Shown here: one piece after another, positions 1 through 5,824 of the stretch | Layout of the letters: every line of letters starts with the position of its first letter | How positions within the stretch are numbered: the stretch's first letter is position 1 | Assembly (NCBI GenBank): GCA_023300065.1 | Contig: JALZWJ010000012.1 | Coordinates: 1-5,824, forward strand | DNA: 5,824 nucleotides | Source: Akkermansiaceae bacterium | GTDB lineage: Bacteria; Verrucomicrobiota; Verrucomicrobiia; Verrucomicrobiales; Akkermansiaceae | Direction of reading: 5' to 3' | Position numbers and translations under genes: made by a program | Notes under the pieces: model-generated | What the model was told of the DNA's origin: nothing | What the model saw: only the letters and a program-made list of their open reading frames with translations | Database searches by the model: none

Positions 1-2604
1 ACCGACTCCCACCACGGCGGCATGATCGCCACCGACCCCATGGGCCACGTCCTCTTCAGCGATGGCGTCTTCCACCGTTCCCAGCTGGAAACTCCCTTCG
101 GCGTGCACCGTGGAATCGATGCGACGACGTATCGTTTAAACGTAGCTAGCGGTAAAATAAACACCGAATATCAGCACACCACACCGAACCCATGGAACGT
201 GGATTTTGACCGTTACGGAGACACCTTCCAAATGTATGGAGACGGTATTTTCTACGATAGCATTGTCTTACCATGGACCCCACTCGGGGCTTACCATCCT
301 TTTAGATACGGCTCTATTGGGCAGTTTGGAAAAGGTTCGGGTATCGCGATCGTTTCCAGTCCTAACTACCCAGACAAGTTTCAAGAAGGCATGGCATCCG
401 CCTCATTACTCGGTAAATATGCAGTAACGCTAACACAATTTGACTACACTGAAGGCATGATCACCAGAGGCGATGCTCAGGTCATCCTCTCATCACCAAA
501 CGCCGCATTCCGCCCAGCGGATCTGGAGTATGGAATGGATGGTGCGCTCTATGTATCTGACTTTTGTAGCCCGATCATCGGACACGCTCAGCACCCGATG
601 CGTGACCCACATTGGGATCACGACTACGGCAGAATCTGGAGGATCGTTCATAAGAAAAAACCACTCGTTACAGACATCCCGAACATCGAAGGAGAAACTC
701 CAGAAAACCTCTGCAAGCTTCTCACTAGCTCGCAAGGGCTCGTCCGCCATCACGCACGTATCGAGCTCCGTAAAAACGGAGCAAAAGGCATTGCGGCCGT
801 CGATCGTTGGATCGCTAAAATGGATCGTAATGATCCAGATTTTGAACAAGCAGCACTAGAAGTAATCTTTGTCTGCGGTGGTCTTAATCAAGCTCGTCCA
901 GCGTTAATAGATACACTGCTCAACTCAAAATCCATCCATTTCCGTGGAGCAGCCGTGAATCAGATCCGCCTTCAGGCAGAACATCTCGATCACGTCTCCG
1001 AGCGACTCACAAAAACAGCAAAAGATGAGCATCCTCGGGTTCTGATTCAGGTGATCAATGCCATTTCACACCTTCAACAAACAGATCCGAAACTCACTAA
1101 AATCTTAAGCTTGATCAAATCTGACAACAAACATGTGATCAACACAATCAAAGCCCTAGATTACGGAACTCAGCCAGTAAAAGGTCGCAGCGTTCCAGTG
1201 TTAGAGGTAGATCTTAGATCTCAGCTCACCCATTGGTTCCGTTATGGGCCGAAGGGAAAAGGCCAAGCAGTTTTACACACCTCAAAAAAATCTTCGGGAG
1301 GTGGCGCCAATCTTTATCGAACATTTATCACGTCCGATAAACCGCAATCTGCAATCATTGGTATCAATAACAAGGCGCTCGAAATCTACGTGAACGGTAG
1401 CCTCAAGTTCAGCCAAAACTCATTCTGGAGTGGTGATCAACAGGTGCAGATCGATCTAGAGCCCGGGACAAATGTGATCGAAGTTGAGCTTCTCAAGAGT
1501 AGGAGACAGGGCAAAGGTCTCCCGCCTGTATTTCTTTATGATGCCGTAGGCAGTGCACTGAGTGGAGCAAAGTATGTCACGAACACAAAAGACCTCGAAA
1601 GACTCGCAGCAGTTCACGATCAATTCTTAAAAGAACGCGGAACAGTCCTCCGAGTTACCGCCGCACCCGGTTTGCAATTCGCGCCGAAGCTTCTGCAAGC
1701 TGAACCCGGCTCTAAAGTCCGGCTCATTTTCGACAATCCTGATAATATGGAACACAACTTCCTTCTCATCGCTCCTGGCAGCGTCGCAGAGATCGGGTCA
1801 TTAGCTGATAAGATGGCAGCAGAAACAGGCGCAGGAGAAAAAGAATACATCCCAGACTCGGACAAAATCTTAGTGCACTCAAAACTACTTGGCCCAGGTT
1901 CTCAACAAGAGCTCGTTTTCACCGCACCAGAGAAGCCAGGGAAGTATCCTTACCTTTGCACATTTCCAGGTCACTGGCGCATCATGCAGGGTGTTCTCAC
2001 AGTCGCTAAAGACGTGCCGCAAACTTCAAAGAAGAAAGGTGAATCAGTATCCTTAGAAGTAGGTGATGGTGTGCTTTTTGAAACCTCACCCACTTCCCAC
2101 GGATTCAAAAAACTCCTCCCTCCCCCAAAGCCTCACGGTAAAATCACAGCAAACCAGAAAACAAATAACGATTCACTCGCCACTCTCACCGATGGCAAGC
2201 TGGGCACTGGCTTCGGCCCTATTTTTGGAAACGGCATCAAAAACGGGGCTTACAAGATGGACCTCGGAAAGTCCCAACCCGTTACCGCCATCACCAGTTG
2301 GTCCCACCAAACCAGCGGAAAGCGAGGCGCACAAACCGTCACAATATTCGGTAGTAACTCACCCACCGACCCCGGCTGGAACCTCGCTGACAAGTCCCGC
2401 TTCACGCCTCTCGGCACCCTCAGCACGGGAGGCCAGAAACTCCAAAATTTCACTGCCCTTTCCCGCCACGCTCCAGAAGGAAAATCCCTCGGAACCTTCC
2501 GCTGGATCATCTGGCAAGCCAGCCCTATCACCAAGGCCAGCGAAAACACGGCATTCCAAGAACTCTCCGTTGAGTTTGGTACAAAAAGCCGGTTGACAAA
2601 ATAA
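1..2604 (+). CDS. PVC-type dehydrogenase-like beta-propeller protein with HEAT repeats, azurin-like copper domain and discoidin-like C-terminus (5' end missing)
   Basis: The frame is open from base 1, with seven codons (TDSHHGG) before the first ATG at 22, so the true start lies upstream. Residues below are counted from that internal Met. Residues 1-215 are the end of a beta-propeller of the kind found in PVC membrane-bound dehydrogenase-like proteins; DLEYGMDGALYVSD (167-180) and HWDHDYGRIWRI (197-208) are its hallmarks. Residues about 220-382 are HEAT-like helices. Residues about 395-510 look like a galactose-binding beta-sandwich. Residues about 541-662 are an azurin-like cupredoxin with ligands H578, C646, H651 and M655; the C-x4-H-x3-M spacing is that of azurin. 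Residues about 705-855 resemble an F5/8-type discoidin fold. The visible part has four cysteines and no CxxCH heme motif. Likely role (inference): periplasmic or surface oxidation of a sugar or alcohol, with the copper domain as electron carrier. The substrate is unknown. Codon usage changes sharply near base 126. Confidence 0.85.
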   Translation, partial: TDSHHGGMIATDPMGHVLFSDGVFHRSQLETPFGVHRGIDATTYRLNVASGKINTEYQHTTPNPWNVDFDRYGDTFQMYGDGIFYDSIVLPWTPLGAYHPFRYGSIGQFGKGSGIAIVSSPNYPDKFQEGMASASLLGKYAVTLTQFDYTEGMITRGDAQVILSSPNAAFRPADLEYGMDGALYVSDFCSPIIGHAQHPMRDPHWDHDYGRIWRIVHKKKPLVTDIPNIEGETPENLCKLLTSSQGLVRHHARIELRKNGAKGIAAVDRWIAKMDRNDPDFEQAALEVIFVCGGLNQARPALIDTLLNSKSIHFRGAAVNQIRLQAEHLDHVSERLTKTAKDEHPRVLIQVINAISHLQQTDPKLTKILSLIKSDNKHVINTIKALDYGTQPVKGRSVPVLEVDLRSQLTHWFRYGPKGKGQAVLHTSKKSSGGGANLYRTFITSDKPQSAIIGINNKALEIYVNGSLKFSQNSFWSGDQQVQIDLEPGTNVIEVELLKSRRQGKGLPPVFLYDAVGSALSGAKYVTNTKDLERLAAVHDQFLKERGTVLRVTAAPGLQFAPKLLQAEPGSKVRLIFDNPDNMEHNFLLIAPGSVAEIGSLADKMAAETGAGEKEYIPDSDKILVHSKLLGPGSQQELVFTAPEKPGKYPYLCTFPGHWRIMQGVLTVAKDVPQTSKKKGESVSLEVGDGVLFETSPTSHGFKKLLPPPKPHGKITANQKTNNDSLATLTDGKLGTGFGPIFGNGIKNGAYKMDLGKSQPVTAITSWSHQTSGKRGAQTVTIFGSNSPTDPGWNLADKSRFTPLGTLSTGGQKLQNFTALSRHAPEGKSLGTFRWIIWQASPITKASENTAFQELSVEFGTKSRLTK

Positions 2605-2617
2605 TGCACCTCTGAAC

Positions 2618-2623
2618 AAGAAG
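2618..2623 (+). promoter_or_regulatory. Weak purine-rich ribosome binding site for the sulfatase gene
   Basis: AAGAAG lies four bases before the ATG at 2628, inside a 23-bp gap after the TAA of the upstream gene. It matches the Shine-Dalgarno core only partly and sits slightly close. The start is supported mainly by the signal peptide that begins exactly at this ATG. The short gap suggests co-transcription with the gene before it; I see no convincing separate promoter. Confidence 0.35.
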
Positions 2624-2627
2624 CGAT

Positions 2628-5279
2628 ATGAATCGAATCACACTCACTCTTTCTCTGCTAGTCCCTCTCTTTGGGGGGGTATCACCTTCTCTCGCAGCGG
2701 CAAAAAAACGCCCAAACGTCATTCTCGTGATGACTGATGATCAGGGCTATGGGGACCTCGGTTGTCACGGTAATCCCGTCTTAAAAACGCCCGAAATCGA
2801 TAAACTCCACGCAGAGTCAGTTCGCTTTACCGATTTTCATGTTAGCCCGTTTTGCACGCCAACCCGAGCCTCGTTGATGACGGGAAATCATGCCGGACGC
2901 ACCGGCGCTTTCCGCACCACTGGCGGGCGCTCTGCGATGAAGATTGATGAGAAAACCATCGCCAATTTATTTGCGGATAATGGCTATGTCACCGGAATGA
3001 CGGGCAAGTGGCATCTCGGAGACAACGCGCCCCACCGTCCACAGGACCGAGGGTTTCAGGATGTCGTTTGGCATCGCTGCGGCGGAATCGGGCAAGCTTC
3101 GGACTACTGGGGGAACACTTATTTTAACGACACCTACGAGCGCGCCCGCCCGGGAAGTAAAGTTGGCGAGTGGGAAAAGTTCGAGGGCTATTGCACTGAT
3201 GTGTTTTTCCAAGAAGGTCTGCGATTCGTAGAAGAGAATAAAGAAGAGCCCTTCTTTCTCTACCTCTCATTGAATGCTCCGCACGGCCCTTATCGCGTCG
3301 CACCAGAGTGGTCGGCTCCCTATAAAAAATCCCCAGAGTGGGCTCCTTTTGCCAATTTCTACGGGATGATTGCTAACATCGATCATAACATGGGAATTTT
3401 GCGAAAGCGTCTTGATGAAATGGGTCTCGCCGACAACACCATTCTCATCTTCATGACTGACAATGGCACCGCAGCGGGTGCAAAGATGAAGGGTCTCGAA
3501 TCTGAAGCGACCTCTGGTTACAACGCGGGAATGCGTGGGAAAAAATCTTCGATATTCGAAGGTGGCACCCGAGTTCCGTTCTTCATCCATTGGCCAAAGG
3601 GCAAGCTTACCGGGGGGAAGGATATTGATACTCTCGCAGCTCACATTGACGTCCTGCCGACTCTCGCAGAACTCTGCGACATCACTGTTCCAGAAGGATA
3701 CGATCCCGATGGACTTTCAATTGTGCCATTGTTGCAAGACAAGGCAGATTCATGGTCAAGGGACCATCTTATCATTCAGTTCCACGGCGGTGCTTATGGG
3801 CGGAACCCTCTCGATAAGCCATTCGCTGATACCAAGGTCCTCACCGAGCGCTGGCGTTTGACGAACTCAAGCAAGATGGAGCTGCACAATATCGAGGTCG
3901 ATCTCCCACAACGCAACGATCTTTCCGCCGAGCATCCGGAAGTCGTCAGCCGATTAAAGAAGCTCTACGAATCATTCTGGAAATCGGTTTCCCCGCGCCT
4001 CGTGCGCCCGGCGAATATCGATTTAGGAAACCCCAGCCACAACCCCACCGAATTGTGCTCTCAGGATTGGTTCATGAAAACGGGCTACCCACCCTATGCC
4101 TTCAGCCAAATCAAAAAGCTCCCCAGAGTGACCGCGCCTTGGCTGGTCGACGTGAAGCAAGCGGGGCGCTATCGCTTGACCTTACGCCAGTGGCCAGAGG
4201 CTGCTAACAAACCGGTGTTAGCCGTGCGAGCGAAAGTCGCTCTATCCGGCCAAGAAAAAGAGGTCGACGTTGAGCCGGGCAGCACCGGCGTCGTGATTGA
4301 TTTAGATTTGCCAACTGGGCTGACTGAGTTGTGGACCTATCTCTATGATGATGAAGGCAAAGCGGGCGGTGCTTACTTCACCGAAGTCGAGTGGCTTGGC
4401 AAAGGCAGCAGCGCTTCCGATACCGAGGCGGCGCAAAAGCGGCTTCCGACCGTAGCTGCACCTGAGCAAAAGGCGGCTCCCCAAATTGCCAAGCAACCTG
4501 CAGCAGAAAAGGCAAATGCCTTCCCCGGCGAGAAAAGAGATTTCCGTGGTTACGATCGCTACGACAACATAAAGACCGTAAGCGGCCACTTCTCCGTCAT
4601 TTGCCCCAAGGACGCCGCCCCCGGAAAACCTTGGCTTTGGCGCAGCCTCTTCTGGGATCAACTCAAGACGGTCAACACCGCCGACCTCAAGCTCGTCGAG
4701 CAGGGCTATCACATCGTCCTCGCCTTCGGCAATGTCCATGGCCACCCCAGAGGAAATGCAAACATCGATGCGGCTTACGATTTCGTGACCACGAAGCACG
4801 GATTTTCGAAGAAGTGTTCGATGGCCTCCTTTAGTCGCGGGACCTTATCGCTCTTCACCTGGGCTTCGCTTAATCCGGAAAAAGTGAGTAGCATCTATGT
4901 CGACAATGGAGTCTGCAATGTCGATAGCTGGCCCGCTGGAAGGTCCGTCGCAGGCAGTGGTTCCGTCGGAAGTGGTGACCCAAAATCGTGGGAAGGTATG
5001 AAGCAGGTTTACGATTTCACCAGCGATCAACAGCTACTCGACGCGAAAGTGAGCCCGATTGATAAGCTGGCTCCCCTTGCAAAATCTGGAGTCCCCATCC
5101 TCATGGTCTGCGGGAACAAAGACGAAGCAGTCCCCTACGAGGAAAACGACGTCATCGTAGAAGCGCGCTACAAAAAGCTCGGCGGCTCTATCAAAGTCAT
5201 CGTTGAGAATAAAGGCCACACCCATGGGATGAAGGACCCAACACCAATTCTCGAATTTATTAAGAAAAACACCCCTTAA
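2628..5279 (+). CDS. Secreted bifunctional protein: type I (formylglycine) sulfatase fused to an alpha/beta hydrolase
   Basis: The 883-aa protein starts with a signal peptide (MNR, hydrophobic core 4-18, cleavage near SLA-AA at 21-25). Residues about 29-452 form a full S1-type sulfatase. Metal ligands are D37 and D38; the formylglycine site is C76-T-P-T-R80 followed by ASLMTG, matching CxPxR-x4-TG. Other catalytic positions are K127 and H129 (GKWH), H219 (APHG), D278 and N279 (TDNG), and K306 ahead of EGG (311-313). Residues about 460-590 form a beta-rich module often seen after PVC sulfatases. Residues about 591-632 are an Ala/Lys/Pro/Gln-rich linker. Residues about 633-883 are an alpha/beta hydrolase with nucleophile S736 in SFSRG, acid D832 (GNKDEAVPY) and base H864 or H866 (GHTHGM). 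Family knowledge suggests sulfate-ester cleavage plus ester cleavage on a glycan; the substrate is not deducible. Activation needs a formylglycine-forming enzyme, not seen here. The elbow has Ser where Gly is usual. Confidence 0.93.
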   Translation: MNRITLTLSLLVPLFGGVSPSLAAAKKRPNVILVMTDDQGYGDLGCHGNPVLKTPEIDKLHAESVRFTDFHVSPFCTPTRASLMTGNHAGRTGAFRTTGGRSAMKIDEKTIANLFADNGYVTGMTGKWHLGDNAPHRPQDRGFQDVVWHRCGGIGQASDYWGNTYFNDTYERARPGSKVGEWEKFEGYCTDVFFQEGLRFVEENKEEPFFLYLSLNAPHGPYRVAPEWSAPYKKSPEWAPFANFYGMIANIDHNMGILRKRLDEMGLADNTILIFMTDNGTAAGAKMKGLESEATSGYNAGMRGKKSSIFEGGTRVPFFIHWPKGKLTGGKDIDTLAAHIDVLPTLAELCDITVPEGYDPDGLSIVPLLQDKADSWSRDHLIIQFHGGAYGRNPLDKPFADTKVLTERWRLTNSSKMELHNIEVDLPQRNDLSAEHPEVVSRLKKLYESFWKSVSPRLVRPANIDLGNPSHNPTELCSQDWFMKTGYPPYAFSQIKKLPRVTAPWLVDVKQAGRYRLTLRQWPEAANKPVLAVRAKVALSGQEKEVDVEPGSTGVVIDLDLPTGLTELWTYLYDDEGKAGGAYFTEVEWLGKGSSASDTEAAQKRLPTVAAPEQKAAPQIAKQPAAEKANAFPGEKRDFRGYDRYDNIKTVSGHFSVICPKDAAPGKPWLWRSLFWDQLKTVNTADLKLVEQGYHIVLAFGNVHGHPRGNANIDAAYDFVTTKHGFSKKCSMASFSRGTLSLFTWASLNPEKVSSIYVDNGVCNVDSWPAGRSVAGSGSVGSGDPKSWEGMKQVYDFTSDQQLLDAKVSPIDKLAPLAKSGVPILMVCGNKDEAVPYEENDVIVEARYKKLGGSIKVIVENKGHTHGMKDPTPILEFIKKNTP
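2673..2679 (+). repeat. G7 homopolymer within the signal-peptide codons of the sulfatase gene
   Basis: Seven consecutive G bases span codons for G16, G17 and the first base of V18. An A7 run follows at 2702-2708, just past the predicted cleavage site. Loss or gain of one G would shift the frame before the mature enzyme begins. Whether the tract varies in the population cannot be told from one sequence. Confidence 0.9.
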
Positions 5280-5654
5280 CTTGCAGCGGCTAAAAAGGAA
5301 ATTAATCCCTAAGCGCTCACCGCAAATAATACCACTCTCGCCGCCCCACCTATCCCCAAATCGAAATACGGACTCAAGAAGCTGACCGGCTTAATCACCA
5401 AAACTCAGTAAAATAGCGACTCTCTCTCTCTCTCGATCAATCTGGAGATGTATGAAGACGGCTCCGTCTCCCCAGAATGGGCAGCTCTCTTGCAAGAAAT
5501 TAAAGCCCCCGTTCGTGAAAAAAAACCTCTCATACCATCTGAAAAAGGATACCCTTATCTTTGGTCGAGCAAAAAGCACCTCCATAACACGAAGAGATCG
5601 TCTCTAGTTTTCGATCTCATTTTGAAAAACATCCCAATTCCCTCCCAAAAGCCA
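5280..5654 (+). pseudogene. Gene-free stretch with a possible decayed coding remnant
   Basis: No confident intact gene lies here. One frame, the same as that of the sulfatase gene, reads LAAAKKEINP, stop (5310-5312), then about 32 codons including IPKSKYGLKKLTGLITKTQ, stop (5409-5411), and is then open to the window end. The part from 5448 (MYEDGSVSPEWAALLQEIKA, then PVREKK) looks like genuine amphipathic protein sequence, not random translation. I do not recognise its family. An ATG at 5448 could in principle start it, but GGAG abuts that ATG with no spacer, so it is a poor initiation site. A (TC)7 run and an A8 run (5518-5525) sit in the same frame. Alternatives are an ordinary spacer that happens to be open, or an N-terminal extension of the next gene. 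Confidence 0.3.
5421..5434 (+). repeat. (TC)7 dinucleotide microsatellite
   Basis: Seven perfect TC units lie 14 bases before an ATG at 5448 and between the sulfatase gene and the next secreted-protein gene. In the open frame they encode alternating Ser and Leu. The tract is a candidate slippage site; its effect, if any, is unknown. Confidence 0.9.
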
Positions 5655-5824
5655 ATGAAGAATCTAATCAGGACCATCTGCACCGTAGCCGTAATTGAGA
5701 GCGCTATTGCTCAAACGAGCGTGGCTCTCATTGATGAGGACTTCACCTCAGCAACGCTCAGGACGGATCTCCGTATTCGCACGAATCAGGCTAACGGTAA
5801 TTTTTGGACTCATAACGACCCAAT
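5655..5824 (+). CDS. Start of a secreted protein of unknown function (3' end missing)
   Basis: From ATG 5655 the frame is open for 56 codons to the window edge. The product begins MKNLIRTICTVAVIESAIAQ, which has a basic n-region, a hydrophobic stretch (interrupted by one Glu) and an AIA-Q cleavage site, so it reads as a signal peptide. The mature part starts TSVALIDEDFTSATL and includes NGNFWTHND. Such openings are common in exported verrucomicrobial proteins with beta-sandwich, carbohydrate-binding or PEP-CTERM-like features, but too little is present to assign a family. No clear Shine-Dalgarno site precedes the ATG. The same frame is open back to 5412, so a start at 5448 cannot be excluded; 5655 is preferred because the signal peptide begins there. 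The gene is 375 bp past the sulfatase stop and may have its own promoter, though none is convincing. Confidence 0.6.
   Translation, partial: MKNLIRTICTVAVIESAIAQTSVALIDEDFTSATLRTDLRIRTNQANGNFWTHNDP

Noticed and set aside
22..24. ATG as the start of the propeller gene
   Set aside because: Seven in-frame codons precede it to the window edge, the protein starts mid-domain, and there is no signal peptide; the gene continues upstream.
1284..1290. A7 run as a programmed frameshift site
   Set aside because: The zero frame stays open and family-like through the next 1300 bases, and no downstream structure or alternative frame product is apparent.
2593..2598. Perfect TTGACA as a -35 box for the sulfatase gene
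   Set aside because: No -10-like hexamer lies 16-18 bases downstream, and the bases are the last codons of the upstream gene.
4302..4799. Long open frame on the minus strand (165 codons)
   Set aside because: It is the antisense shadow of the linker and hydrolase region, which has strong family motifs on the plus strand; the high third-position GC there removes stops on the opposite strand.
5448..5450. ATG 5448 as the start of the last gene
   Set aside because: GGAG directly abuts the ATG, and the result would put a signal peptide 70 residues inside the protein; kept only as an alternative.
5456..5481. Two small adjacent hairpins (AGACG/CGTCT and CCCA/TGGG) as a terminator for the sulfatase operon
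   Set aside because: Stems are only 4-5 bp and no T-run follows; they are also about 180 bases past the stop codon.
5391..5585. Minus-strand open frame of 64 codons in the spacer
   Set aside because: Its product includes a low-complexity RERER stretch from the TC repeat, no family features, and no ribosome site was evident.

Overview
The window looks like a stretch of a polysaccharide- or glycan-degradation locus from a marine-type PVC bacterium, most likely Verrucomicrobiota or possibly Planctomycetota. Three signs point there. First, the dehydrogenase-like propeller protein carries HEAT repeats and an azurin-type copper domain, an architecture typical of that superphylum. Second, there is a secreted formylglycine sulfatase with extra C-terminal modules. 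Third, a third secreted protein begins at the right edge. Taxonomy is inferred from these protein families only.

Layout, all on the + strand. Positions 1-2604 hold the 3' part of a long gene cut by the left window edge. In order it encodes the end of a PVC dehydrogenase-like beta-propeller, HEAT-like helices, a galactose-binding-like beta-sandwich, an azurin-like type 1 copper domain and a discoidin-like C-terminal domain. After a 23-bp gap, 2628-5279 encodes an 883-aa exported protein: a complete type I sulfatase, a beta-sandwich module, a low-complexity linker and a complete alpha/beta hydrolase. The two genes are close enough to be one operon. Positions 5280-5654 hold no confident intact gene. 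One frame there contains protein-like sequence broken by two stops, a (TC)7 microsatellite and an A8 run, which looks like a decayed coding remnant. Positions 5655-5824 start a new short-track gene with a signal peptide, cut by the right window edge.

Working model (inference): the gene products act outside the cytoplasm on a sulfated and possibly O-acylated glycan. The sulfatase half removes sulfate, the hydrolase half removes an ester group, and the copper/propeller protein may oxidise a sugar or related alcohol and pass electrons through its own cupredoxin. No transporter, regulator, formylglycine-generating enzyme or glycoside hydrolase is visible.

The most notable points are the sulfatase-hydrolase fusion with a non-standard nucleophile elbow, the copper domain in a protein whose visible part has no CxxCH heme site, sharp shifts in codon usage inside both large genes, and the decayed stretch between the second and third genes.
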